A stretch of 64,000 nucleotides of DNA from Rhypophila decipiens (GCA_033297075.1 MU858178.1:1-64000); one strand, 5' to 3'. Counted from the first letter of the stretch, positions 1 through 10,200 are shown. The notes: generated by a model from the sequence alone, not told the origin. A program made the numbers and translations.

Positions 1-94
1 AGATAATGGCGGATTTGGATGAACCGAATGTAGTTAGCGTGCATAGGCCCTTTAGGCTCAGTGCCTCCGGGCGAAATAAATTCCATCCATCCAT
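1..94 (-). repeat. Dispersed repeat, inverted copy of 36515-36608
   Basis: Bases 1-94 are the exact reverse complement of 36515-36608, including the end of a CCAT/ATGG microsatellite. The left limit is unknown because the window starts inside the repeat. No coding potential is seen. It may be the end of a longer mobile element or a segmental duplication. Confidence 0.85.
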
Positions 95-251
95 GATTGG
101 ATGGGAAACTTCTGGCGTCTGCTGCGGCTGTGGCATTTCAGTGAATTCTCAATCCTAGCATGCCTGCCCTTAAGTTCCCCGCCCCTCTTTTGCATCTTTC
201 CAAACAATTTCCCCAACTCTGCTCATTCTCCTTGCTTACCCAAACGCAAAA

Positions 252-3200
252 ATGTCTGGATTCGAGGTAGTGGGTCTCATCACGAGTATTATTACCATCA
301 CCGAAACTCTGGTGAAGGTGTACAAATGCCTCAAAGACATTGAGGACCTACCTCGAGAGTTTCAGGATGTGGGAAATCGTCTCCCACTTCTGGGACAATC
401 ACTCCACGCCGCCAAGTCCGGAGCTGGGAGTATTACGTCCGACGGGGAGGCCGACGCCCTTCATACCCTCTTAGTAAGTTGCGAGAAGAAAACCGAGCAG
501 CTGCTGGAGATTTTCGAAAAGATAAGAGACAATGCGACGGAAAGATCGGTCAAGGCAGCTTACAAGAAGCTGGACCTCCGGCTGGGGAAGGCGAGCCGGG
601 TTCAGACGCTGATGGACGAAATCCTCAAGGACGTGCAGGTCCTCGCGGCCCATCGCGCATTCAAGCCAGCCCTCCGCGCACAGGTATCAGCTCTGGGCGA
701 GGCCCGGAAGACCCTGGTTCTGGTGGAGAGGCAGGAGAGGATTAAGGCGATGCTCAAGAAACTCGAATACAAGGATCTTAATGAGCGGAAAGACAGAAAT
801 CCAGAACGAATCGAGGGTACATGCCACTGGTTCGTGACGCACCCGATCTTTCGCGACTGGAGAGAAAGCCAAGCGTCAAGACTGCTTTGGGTATCCGCCA
901 ACCCCGGGTGCGGGAAGTCGGTGCTGGCAAGGTACCTCGTCGATAAGGTCCTCCCGACCAGTGCGGGTGGTAGAACCACGTGCTACTTCTTCTTTAAGGA
1001 CTCTCCGGACCAGAAGAGCGTGACCATTGCTCTTCGTTCCATTCTGCATCAATTCTTTCAACAAAAGCCCAATCTGCTCTCGGATGACATTCTGGACCGG
1101 AACGACGATGATAAGGATTTTGCAACTTCATTTCGCGCCCTTTGGGACGTCCTCACAGCGGCGGCGGAAGACGAGACGGCGGGTGACATCGTCTGTATTC
1201 TTGACGCCATAGACGAATGCGAGAGAAGCGGGTGGACCCAGCTCGCTCGATCGCTGTGCAAGTTCTATAGCACCGTAAAGACTGGTAGTTCCCGGTTGAA
1301 GTTCCTCCTTACTAGCCGGCCATATGTCGAAATCGGGCAGGACTTCCAGCCATTGGAAATCCCAGACCTACCTACCATCCACCTTACTGGGGAGGGCGAT
1401 GCAGCGATGAAGCTGATTTCTCGAGAAATCGATATTTTCATTGTCGCCAGAACCAAAGCACTTCAAGCGAGACTGAAACTGGAGCCAGACGAATTAACAT
1501 TCCTACAAGAGAAGCTCACTAGCAATCCCAACCGCACCTACCTATGGGTCCATCTTACCCTAGACCTCATAAAGAGACACATCATCATCGACAAGGCCGG
1601 GATACGCAAGGCGACATCTCACCTTCCCCGGGAAGTCTACGAGGCGTACGAGCAGCTTCTCGCGCGCAGTCCCGATCGCACGGAAGCCAAGAAGCTACTG
1701 CATATGATCGTGGCGGCCGAGCGACCCCTGACACTACGAGAGATGGCTCTGGCGTCGGCTGTGGGGGCTCATGGTTCGTACGATGCGCTGAAGCACGAGC
1801 TGCTCGGCCCGGAGCGGTTTCGCGACCACTTACTGCACCTCTGTGGTCTCTTGGTGATAATCGAGGACTCTAAAATCTACCTGCTTCATCAGACGGCCAA
1901 GGAGTTCCTAGTACGGCCAGAGTCGGGGGATGTTCCCGGCGATGGCAGCAGCGGCAAGAAATTTGAATGGAAACACTCGCTTCGACTGCGGGATTCGCAC
2001 CGCATCCTCGCCGACGTCTGCATCCGACATTTGTACTTCAGCGAGTTTGAGACCCAGCCACTTGACGAAAACACACCAGTGGCGCAGTATGTAGATGGCC
2101 ACCTGTTCCTTGGCTACTCTGCCCGGTACTGGACGACGCACTTCCGCGAAGCACACATCAACAGCAATGCAATTATCCAATCAGCGCTTGGACTCTGCGA
2201 TGCGAATTCGAAGCGTTGCCAGACATGGTTGAGAGTGTATTGGGGGAGTACTAATATGGAATTTCCGGCCAAGTTCACCAGCCTCATGATTGGATCTTAC
2301 TTCGGAATTGCCGCGGCGGTTAGTGTTCTGCTCAAAGTGGACAACATCGACCTAAACGCCAGAGACGACACGTATGGGCGGACGGCGCTTTCTTGGGCTG
2401 CAGGCAACGGGCTCCCAGGTGTGTGCAAGCTATTGATCAAAGGTAGCGGGAACCGCTTCAAGGGTTATTTCAAACAGATTTTGAAGCTGGGAGCTGAAGT
2501 CGACTTACTGGACTGGCATCGGCGAACAGCGCTGTCATATGCAGTCTGGAACGGACACAAGGCAGTGGTCGAACTCTTGGTAAAAAATAGAGCGCAGGTC
2601 AGCGTAGAAGACCAAAATGGGGGAACGCCGCTATCCTATGCAGTTTGCAACGGACGCGAAGATATCATCCAGCTGCTGCTCAAGGGGGACACTAAAGTGG
2701 ACTCGGAGGACATGATCAGGAGGCTACTAGTATCCGGCGCTAGAAACGGGGATATGGCTGTCGTTCAGCTACTGCTTGAAAAGAATGCCGACCTCGAGAC
2801 GAAGGATACTGAATATGGCCGGACACCGCTCAGCTGGGCTGCTAGGAACGGCCACGAGGCCGTTGTCAAGGTTCTTCTTGAAAAGAATGCCGACCTCGAG
2901 ACGAAGGATACGAAATATGGCCGGACACCGCTCAGCTGGGCTGCTGAGAACGGCCACGAGGCCGTTGTCAAGGTTCTTCTTGAAAAGAATGCCGACCTCG
3001 AGACGAAGGATACGAAATTTGGCCGAACACCGCTCAGCTGGGCTGCTGAGAACGGCCACGAGGCCGTTGTCAAGGTTCTTCTTGAAAAGAATGCCGACCT
3101 CGGGACGAAGGATACTGAATATGGCCGGACACCGCTCAGCTGGGCTGCTAAGAACGGCCACGAGGCCGTTGTCAAGGTTCTTCAATGCCTGCAAACGCTT

Positions 3201-3605
3201 GAAGGGCATAGCGGCTGGGTTCGGTCAGTTGCCTTCTCCCCAGATGGCCAGCGGCTGGCATCGGGTTCAGACGATGGGACCATCAAGATCTGGGATCCCG
3301 CCTCCGGCCAATGCCTGCAAACGCTTGAAGGGCATAGCGACTGGGTTCCGTCAGTTGCCTTCTCCCCAGATGGCCAGCGGCTGGCATCGGGTTCAGGCGA
3401 TAGGACCATCAAGATCTGGGATCCCGCCTCCGGCCAATGCCTACAAACGCTTGAAGGGCATAGCGACTCGGTTGTTTGGTCAGTTGCCTTCTCCCCAGAT
3501 GGCCAGCGGCTGGCATCGGGTTCAGGCGATAGGACCATCAAGATCTGGGATCCCGCCGTTGTCAAGGTTCTTCTTGAAAAGAATGCCAAGCCTCGGGATC
3601 TATAG
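252..3605 (+). CDS. NLR-like STAND protein: SesA-like/NACHT/ankyrin/WD40 hybrid
   Basis: This is a single open frame of 1117 aa starting at the ATG at 252. Residues about 1-160 resemble the SesA-like N-terminal domain of fungal STAND proteins (start MSGFEVVGLITSIITITETL). A NACHT NTPase follows, with Walker A ANPGCGKSVLA near residues 216-226, Walker B ILDAIDECE near 316-324 and a TSRP sensor motif. Ankyrin repeats run from about residue 690 and end in four nearly identical 34-aa units. Three 42-aa WD40 units of the HET-E/HET-D type (SVAFSPDGQRLASGS) then occupy about residues 978-1100, after which the protein returns to the ankyrin motif AVVKVLLEKNA and stops. Such proteins act as cytoplasmic receptors in heterokaryon incompatibility or defence (family knowledge). 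Three WD units cannot make a seven-blade propeller, so function as it stands is uncertain. No intron is needed. Confidence 0.85.
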   Translation: MSGFEVVGLITSIITITETLVKVYKCLKDIEDLPREFQDVGNRLPLLGQSLHAAKSGAGSITSDGEADALHTLLVSCEKKTEQLLEIFEKIRDNATERSVKAAYKKLDLRLGKASRVQTLMDEILKDVQVLAAHRAFKPALRAQVSALGEARKTLVLVERQERIKAMLKKLEYKDLNERKDRNPERIEGTCHWFVTHPIFRDWRESQASRLLWVSANPGCGKSVLARYLVDKVLPTSAGGRTTCYFFFKDSPDQKSVTIALRSILHQFFQQKPNLLSDDILDRNDDDKDFATSFRALWDVLTAAAEDETAGDIVCILDAIDECERSGWTQLARSLCKFYSTVKTGSSRLKFLLTSRPYVEIGQDFQPLEIPDLPTIHLTGEGDAAMKLISREIDIFIVARTKALQARLKLEPDELTFLQEKLTSNPNRTYLWVHLTLDLIKRHIIIDKAGIRKATSHLPREVYEAYEQLLARSPDRTEAKKLLHMIVAAERPLTLREMALASAVGAHGSYDALKHELLGPERFRDHLLHLCGLLVIIEDSKIYLLHQTAKEFLVRPESGDVPGDGSSGKKFEWKHSLRLRDSHRILADVCIRHLYFSEFETQPLDENTPVAQYVDGHLFLGYSARYWTTHFREAHINSNAIIQSALGLCDANSKRCQTWLRVYWGSTNMEFPAKFTSLMIGSYFGIAAAVSVLLKVDNIDLNARDDTYGRTALSWAAGNGLPGVCKLLIKGSGNRFKGYFKQILKLGAEVDLLDWHRRTALSYAVWNGHKAVVELLVKNRAQVSVEDQNGGTPLSYAVCNGREDIIQLLLKGDTKVDSEDMIRRLLVSGARNGDMAVVQLLLEKNADLETKDTEYGRTPLSWAARNGHEAVVKVLLEKNADLETKDTKYGRTPLSWAAENGHEAVVKVLLEKNADLETKDTKFGRTPLSWAAENGHEAVVKVLLEKNADLGTKDTEYGRTPLSWAAKNGHEAVVKVLQCLQTLEGHSGWVRSVAFSPDGQRLASGSDDGTIKIWDPASGQCLQTLEGHSDWVPSVAFSPDGQRLASGSGDRTIKIWDPASGQCLQTLEGHSDSVVWSVAFSPDGQRLASGSGDRTIKIWDPAVVKVLLEKNAKPRDL
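2778..3183 (+). repeat. 102-bp tandem ankyrin-coding repeats (4 units)
   Basis: Near-identical units start at 2778, 2880, 2982 and 3084, a period of exactly 102 bp (34 codons). Each codes for a unit built around GRTPLSWAAENGHEAVVKV. Units differ by a handful of bases. The last unit is cut at 3183, where WD40 coding begins. Confidence 0.95.
3165..3573 (+). repeat. 19-bp direct repeats bounding the WD40 block
   Basis: GCCGTTGTCAAGGTTCTTC occurs at 3165-3183, immediately before the first WD40 unit, and again at 3555-3573, immediately after the last. Both copies are ankyrin-unit sequence (AVVKVL). After the second copy the ankyrin sequence continues for about 24 bp with a one-base length change, and then the reading frame ends. 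Confidence 0.95.
3184..3554 (+). repeat. 126-bp tandem WD40-coding repeats (3 units)
   Basis: Units begin at 3184, 3310 and 3436, a period of 126 bp (42 codons). Each codes for CLQTLEGHS...SVAFSPDGQRLASGS...TIKIWDP. They differ mainly around the GHS-x-W-V-x positions; the third has one extra codon there (GHSDSVVWS). Variation at these positions with an otherwise frozen sequence is typical of fungal NWD receptors. Confidence 0.95.
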
Positions 3606-3900
3606 ATTAGGTGCAGTTCAAAACGTCAAAAGTTATCATGATTCAATTGGTATTTAAGTTAAGGTAAATACTCTCTATAAGGATTAAGGCCTGGATAACT
3701 TTCAACTTATAAACTCTTCTCTATATTTATTCTATCTTTGTAAAATAAGGGGTTCGGGGGAACGGGCGAATATATATTCGCTGATTTCATTCCAGAATCT
3801 TCTATGATACGTAATGTGGCTTTTAAAAACCATCACGCAGTGGCAAAAGCTCTGCTTCCGGATTTGTCATCAATGGTCACCTGTTTGTGGTGCGGTCGGT

Positions 3901-3940
3901 CAAATAGGGTCACTGACAATCAAATAGGGTCACTGACAAC
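3901..3940 (+). repeat. 20-bp tandem duplication
   Basis: Two head-to-tail copies of CAAATAGGGTCACTGACAAY lie at 3901-3920 and 3921-3940, differing only in the last base. Confidence 0.9.
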
Positions 3941-4226
3941 ACACCCTTTTGTTTTTCGATGCTCTCTAGTGTCATGACCTGCACGGCATGAAGAGCAGGG
4001 ATGCCTGAGGACGTCATAAAGTGGAAATAGGAACAGGCCAATCAGAGGAGGCCCGAAGTGCTCATGGCCCGAAGGACAAAGTGTCAGAATATTCCTTGTC
4101 ATTCGGAAGGGATTGGTTATCAGAAGGAACTCTCTGGAAATGACTGGAAATATTGGTAATAATCTTTGTCACCGGTTTCGTCATATTTGCCACCAGTATT
4201 GCCACTATGTATAATTATAAGAGATA

Positions 4227-4247
4227 CTCTCTGGCTTCGCCAGAGAG
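4227..4247. repeat. Perfect hairpin, copy 1
   Basis: CTCTCTGGC-TTC-GCCAGAGAG has a 9-bp stem and a 3-nt loop. A diverged version lies at 4741-4760 in a similar context. Confidence 0.9.
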
Positions 4248-4397
4248 CGAGACAGAATTTCCAAAAGAAAAAAAAAGAAAAATGATATTTTTGAGGAGAA
4301 GTGCGATATTCTGACACAAAGGTTCGGGCCTGGGGGAGCTTGGGCCCAGACGGACCAATCAGAGAAGGCCCGAGGCGTTCATGGCCCGGGAGAAAAG

Positions 4398-4442
4398 GGC
4401 TCGGGCCTAGAGAGGCTCGGGCCCAGAGAGGCTCGGGCCCAG
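4398..4442 (+). repeat. 16-bp GC-rich tandem repeat
   Basis: About 2.8 copies of a GGCTCGGGCCYAGAGA unit start at 4398, 4414 and 4430. Similar GGCCCGA segments next to CAATCAGAG occur near 4038-4075 and 4355-4390, so this is part of a larger diverged repeat. Confidence 0.8.
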
Positions 4443-4496
4443 CAAAACAGTACATAGGTACACGATCACTACTAGAAGATAGTTTCCTATATAGTA

Positions 4497-4517
4497 GGGG
4501 GATGCAGGGCATCCCCC
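4497..4517. repeat. Perfect hairpin GGGGGATGC/GCATCCCCC
   Basis: A 9-bp stem with an AGG loop. It lies at the start of the stretch that may be one end of an LTR-like unit. It could also be read as a terminator-like structure, but no gene ends here. Confidence 0.85.
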
Positions 4518-4740
4518 GTACGAGGATTCTTGGACTCCTCACGCAGCAACTCAAGTTCATTGTCTACTATCTTGTTCAATCTACAAGCTCTTAGCAGAGC
4601 AATCTGATCAGTGACAGTAACTGTCATATGGAGAGGGGTGCCTGTCAGGAAAGAAGATTCGAGCAATGGTCAGAATCATGGATTTGTAACTAGTTGCCAC
4701 AGACGTGCGCGGCTTGCCACCATCATAGCTATAAAGAAGG

Positions 4741-4760
4741 CTCTCTGCTTTGCCAGAGAG
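4741..4760. repeat. Diverged hairpin, copy 2
   Basis: CTCTCTGCTTTGCCAGAGAG matches the perfect hairpin at 4227-4247 except for one missing G and a C-to-T change at the loop. Confidence 0.8.
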
Positions 4761-5710
4761 CGGATGGAAAACAGAAGCACACAGTTAAAAAAAACTCCCA
4801 ATAAAATCGACAGAATCCAGCGTGCAGCACTTCTGACAGTAACCAGCATACTTACCACGTACAACCTCCCTCTCACTCTGTCAACCCCCGTTAGGCGTCC
4901 CGCCTTACAGTCTGTAATCCTCTTGGATATCAGGTTGTAACACTACACCAGCTCCGTCAAGGTTGACAATGTCTTGTGTACTGCACAAGCATACACTACT
5001 GTACAAGCACGTGCAATATGCCACCAGGAAGTTTATCATGTTGCAATATGGAGCTGCAAACCATGCATGATAAACTTTGCGTGTTATCAAACTTTGCAGG
5101 CATTATTGCGGGCTATTGTGTGCTGCAAAAGGTGGATACAAGCCATGGAAGTGCCCAGAGTCGGATTCACACTTAAATAGCTTTCTTTCCTCCTTCGCAC
5201 AGTAATTTTCTTTCTTCTCCTCAAGGACAAAAAGTAAGCAAGACACTTCGGTACTCAACAAGAAGAAATTCAACCATACAACACACAGCATTACTGTGAA
5301 CTCCTTATATTGTTGAATTTATTGTGCATAGTCACTGTCTCTTGCCCCTTATTTACTTCCCTTAGCCCCTGGCTATCGTATCCAACCGCAGTACAGGTAA
5401 CCACTCCTTCCACTACGCCAGTTTGTGGTGCACAGTCACTACAACACTCCTTACAGTTCCATCTTCGAGCTGTCTGGAGTCCCGCAGTTCAACAGGAGTG
5501 TACCTAGTGAAGGCAGGTCTTGGCGGGAAATTTGACTCCGAAATCGGCGATACAGGCGCCTAGATTTGGAGTCACGACCTCCAGAAATGGAGGTGAATTT
5601 CCCAGAAACTCATACTTGAGATGTAATATAGACTTTTGAGTTCTTCTTGCAATCGCGAGGACGATCGACAGATAGGGTTCATCTCTGAGGAAGTAGTAGC
5701 ACTTGAGAAG

Positions 5711-6688
5711 ATGGTGCAACAACAGCAAGAGGTATTCTCCGCTTTGAAGACTCTTTACGAGTTAGACATAGGCAAGAGCATCAGGGAGGAATCAGATACA
5801 AAAGCACGCGCGGCCACCCCATATGGAGAGTCGGGAGCATCAGTGCCACTCCACCGAACAGGGCCTGGGTCACCTTCAGCTCCGATGATTATCCGGGAAC
5901 GTACATCACCGAACTACTACTCCCACTCCCGCTCCCGCCCCCGCTCTCATTCCTACGGCCGCTACGACAGCAACATTGATCAAGTTGACCCGGATTTGAC
6001 TTTCTACGATGACGTGCTTGTCAAGGCTGAACTCTCTTCTTCCGATAGTCTCGCCAAAATTCCTTCCACCGACCGGGGTGGCTACCGCACCTTGCTACTC
6101 GCCGAAGCGCTCCAGCACACACGACAGGCCGGCGACGAGTACCAGTACCTTCGAATGCTGGCCACTCGTCTAGAGCGCAGGAACCGCGACATGCTGGATA
6201 CGACCAAGTTCCGCCAGGAAAACGCCATCTATGCGTTTACAATCGTGACGATTGTGTTCTTACCGTTGAGCGCGGTGGCGAGCATCTTCGGTATGAACAC
6301 CTCCGACATAAGAGATATGGATGGAGGACAATGGATATACTGGGCGACGGCCGTGCCGGTTACGGCTGTGACCGTGCTGCTTGGGCTGCTGTGGACAGGC
6401 GAGTTGAGTAACCTTGGAGCGTGGCTCGGGGAGGCTCTGTTGAGATTGGCCGGGCGCAAGGGGGGAGTGAACAAGGGGATCGCCGAAAAAGGAGGGAGGT
6501 GGAGGTTGTGGTTCGGCGAGGGGACGGGATCAGGATTGAGAGAGAGAGAGACTATGATGACAGGTATTACTAACCACAATGTTTCATTCCTGGATGGGAC
6601 GAACACCGGGCCACGAGTGCTGGGCATCATAAAAGAAATCTACAACTTGAAGGTGAGGACCAGGAACAAAATAATGAAGGCCCCCTAG
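5711..6688 (+). CDS. CorA-like Mg2+ transporter, N-terminally truncated
   Basis: The open frame gives 325 aa from the first ATG at 5711; the frame is open a little further upstream (from 5636) without an ATG. The C-terminal half has two membrane segments typical of CorA/Mrs2-like channels. TM1 is AIYAFTIVTIVFLPLSAVAS, followed directly by the signature GMN motif (SIFGMNTSD), then a short acidic/polar loop and TM2 (WIYWATAVPVTAVTVLLGLL). Before TM1 there is a helical LERRNRDMLDTTKFRQENA segment as in fungal CorA-like proteins. The large N-terminal cytoplasmic domain is missing and the upstream DNA is repeat debris, so this is probably a gene fragment or has an unrecognised upstream exon. Confidence 0.6.
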   Translation: MVQQQQEVFSALKTLYELDIGKSIREESDTKARAATPYGESGASVPLHRTGPGSPSAPMIIRERTSPNYYSHSRSRPRSHSYGRYDSNIDQVDPDLTFYDDVLVKAELSSSDSLAKIPSTDRGGYRTLLLAEALQHTRQAGDEYQYLRMLATRLERRNRDMLDTTKFRQENAIYAFTIVTIVFLPLSAVASIFGMNTSDIRDMDGGQWIYWATAVPVTAVTVLLGLLWTGELSNLGAWLGEALLRLAGRKGGVNKGIAEKGGRWRLWFGEGTGSGLRERETMMTGITNHNVSFLDGTNTGPRVLGIIKEIYNLKVRTRNKIMKAP

Positions 6689-7223
6689 CTCTCTTCTGTC
6701 CTTTTGTCCATGAAATCTATATATAACAGTATGACAACCCCGGTGGTATGATGGTATCCTAGTAGTTTACATTCCAATTCCCATTCGACCTACCCACACT
6801 TCTTTATCACCTTATCATCCTCGTAGATTTGGTGGGTACACAGCGTTTGCCAACTTGAATGTGTCTCAGACTCCCCGTACTAATTATAACGAGACCTTTC
6901 ATCACAAAAAAGGAAAGAAAAAGTTTAGAAGGGCTAGGGCCAAAGAACCTGACATTTTCCAACTGGGGGTCCAACGAATTGCGTATCTATCCAATTCCAC
7001 TGTCTCTTTCATCTCCTCAAACCGCCATGGAAAAGGAAAGAATACAGAAAATACAGACCGCAAATTACAAAGGAAACGAAAGGCATTCATACCCCGTTCC
7101 TCCAACATAAAACCAGCAGCTCCCACGACTAATCAGCGGCGACTAGCAGCATAGCTCATGAAAAGAATTCTAGCAAAGTTCCGAATAAAGAATGGCCTTG
7201 TAGTTGGTCGATTGTGAGGATAG
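6689..7223. other. Intergenic between convergent genes
   Basis: Convergent 3' ends of the CorA-like gene (+) and the Clr5-ankyrin gene (-). No further gene is seen. Confidence 0.6.
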
Positions 7224-10200
7224 CTATCGTCTTTGTTCCCGTGAAAGAGATAATGAAGATCCCAAATGGAGACTTGTTTCTCCGCTGTTCTTATAAGTAG
7301 CCTCACATGAAGGAGCGCCGGGCTTGCTCATTGTTTGTGCCACGCCAGCTGAACCAGATCTGCGCCGGTACAAGAGCTGCTTCAACTGGGAAGACACCTC
7401 CAAATGACCCTTGGAGTATGCTCCCTCCATGGCACACGCAATAACATGCTCGCGTGTTTCAAGCTGCATCAGCAGAAAAACCACATCCAGTGCGCCCCCT
7501 TGGGCGGCCGCTACTAATGGTGATTCGAGAATGTTATCGATCTCAGGCTCCACAACTGCGCCGGCCGCGAGCAGGAGAAGGATGATTGGAAGATTACCCT
7601 TCGAAGCTGCCGCAGAAAGCGCAGGCCTCGCTGCAGGATTACTGGGGTTGACGTTCGCGTTCCAGTCGAGCAGCAACTTGACTAGGTCCAGGTTTCCAGT
7701 TTTACACGCTAGGGCAAGTACATCTCGGGTCGGCTTCGCGCCGCCTTTAAGAAGCACTTGGAGGATATCGTTTATGGACGGCCGAACCATACTTGCTTTT
7801 ACCACAATGACGTGAAGGAGAGTACCGCCGCTGGGTAGGCGTAGCCACCGAAAATGATGTGAGTGCTCGCACCGCGAGCATGGAGACACCACTTCATTGG
7901 GATCAGCACCATACTCCAACAACAACTTCATAATCTTTGCCCCCGCTGTGACCTGAAGAGTAGAAATACAACAGAGGGTTCCCCTGCGATTCGGATCCAC
8001 CCCAGTCTTTAAAAGAGTCTTCACTATACGCGTGTGTGGAAGAAGGAAGTCTCTGGAGTAGTTCCCGCCAGGGTACAAATGTCGCCATTCAGGGTAAACT
8101 TGGATTGTATGGCAAGCAAGTTGGAGAGCTGTGAAAGGATACTCCGAATCGTATCTTGTTATCTTAGTCTCGACACCCATGGAGACCAATCTTTCGACTG
8201 TAGCACAGTCGGCTACCCGTATTGCGGCTCGGAGAGGAGTATCGCTTAGCGGATCTCCTCCACGTGCATTTATATCAATATGCACTCCGAACACCCGGTC
8301 CAGAACTTCAGACTGAGGCTGGAGTGAAATAAAATAGGACAACGGGTGTTGGCTGGTTCCGACGCTTCCAGAACATCGTAAAGAGGAGGCTTCTGCAGCA
8401 GAGATTAACGGTACATCTCGCTCACAGAGCCACTCAAGAATGTTCCTGTCTTCCAGACGGTTCTCATCGGTCTGAATCCTGGTTTTCGGATTGTTTTTCA
8501 TGGGAGACTTAGTCTGCATCCGAGGCAGCAGAAGGCCATAGACTGATGTCAAACCGTGGGCGAGTAACCCTTTCTCAAGCAGCCACAACAGCTGCTTCCC
8601 CGCCACCCAATGCTGTTGGGACCAATATCTTGGATGACAAGTTGAGATGTCGGCACCCCTTCGGACGAGATCTTCCAGCACACTGGGGCTCGCCGGTAAT
8701 GATCCGCTCATAACCCATGTAAGTGGGAAGTCCTCGCATGAAGACCCAGCCGACAAGAAAAGGACCGAGTAGCGCTGGTTACAATAATGCACCTCTGCAT
8801 TGACACTCATGTTGAATGGGGATTGGAGAAGGAAATCAACGACCGCCAAATTGTTGAATCGAACGGCAAGGGCCATCATCACGACCATATCAATAGTCTC
8901 CCTTATGATAGGGTGTTGCAAAATATATTGCCACATTTCTTGATGCAGATTTTTGAGACAGGCATGGATGAGATACCTTCTGAAAATCGTCCATAGAGGA
9001 TCCGACAGGATTAAAGTGGCGATCTCCTCGGATTCCGCAGTCGACGGAGAGTCCTGAAAGACGTGTTCGACAAACTTTATGATTATCGCACTCCGGGGCT
9101 CTGAAGTGAGTGAAGATTTGTTTTCGAAATCGTGGAAATGCCAGACAAAGCTAGGGTCTCTTCCAAATTTCGCCTTCATCATAATGGAACAAGACTTGAC
9201 ATCCATTTTTGTCAAGGATGAAGATAGTGCATGATTTTGGATCGATAGCCGCTCATGTTCATCGATTGGATCAGGAGCAGATGCCAGGTAGTGTGATAAC
9301 GCCTTGGACCCGTCCATCGCCGCCATTATAGTGCCAGATACCGTCATACATGACTCGGACATCTTGTATGGCAGGAAGAGCTCGATAACCTCAGTGTCAC
9401 CGGAGAGCCAGGCCACGTCCAACAAGTTGAGGTGGTGTCCAGTTCTGACTGCTACTGGGTCGAAGCCCTTAGAAAGGGTATAAACATCGGTTCCAGCGGC
9501 GAGCAAGAGCGAGAGTATATGAAGAAGCCTCTCTCTATCTTGGTTGCTTTCTTTGACTCTCCGTATTACATGCTCCACTGCATACTCGGCGGATTTGGTC
9601 GTATACGAATTGACACCGGTTCCAAGGATGAGTTTAACGACTTCCACGCTACCTCTCACCGCCGCTGCAGCAAGTGGACTGTAAAGGTTATGAATAATGT
9701 GCAGTTTGGGTCCTTGTCTTGCATAAAATACATGTTCTAGGGTCAGTGATGCCCCATTTTGAATTAAGGTCGTGCAGAGGTCCGTGATACCAAACCAGGC
9801 CGCCAGGCAGAGGAGCTTCGAGGGTGTCTCGGGATGGAAAGAAGCTGTCTTATTCTTGAGCCAAATCTCTGCAAGAACGTGGAATAATTCTTGATCATCG
9901 TTGATGATAGTCCAATTCAAAATTTGTCTCCGTGTGGCTCGTACAGTTGGGCAGTCAATACTGAGGAGCAATGCAAGTAGCGGTGTTGGAATTTGGCGGA
10001 AAGTCTCGTCCATCAGTGTGCTACTAACTAGGGTTGGTTTGTTGGAAAGATGATGAAGAATGATGGTGAGAGCATGGAATGGATTCCTGAATGTCGAGAG
10101 TTGACATTCATAATGAGCAGCGCCAGGGTGCGATGATAAAAGTCCATTGTTGGATGAGAAGTGAGGCAATAAACCGAGGTTGACAGCGTCCATGTGGACC

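Larger units (their letters stand above)
4497..4942 (-). mobile_element. Possible solo-LTR remnant
   Basis: On the minus strand the segment begins TGTTACAACC at 4942, contains a CTTTATAGC TATA-like box, and includes the second hairpin (4741-4760) followed by GGTGGCAA. The same order of hairpin, TA-rich box and GTGGCAA occurs on the minus strand near 4140-4250. No gag, pol or integrase coding sequence is present. The limits are guesses, and a DNA element is equally possible. Confidence 0.35.
3606..5710. other. Intergenic, repeat-rich, LTR-like debris
   Basis: No gene is supported here. The stretch holds short tandem repeats, several perfect hairpins, A- and T-runs and two diverged copies of a hairpin-plus-TATA-like segment (about 4140-4320 and 4700-4800), consistent with decayed retroelement ends. 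The small open frames overlap these repeats. Confidence 0.6.

Noticed and set aside
2765..3209. Antisense open frames over the ankyrin repeats
   Set aside because: They mirror the tandem repeat periodicity of the sense gene and have no independent support.
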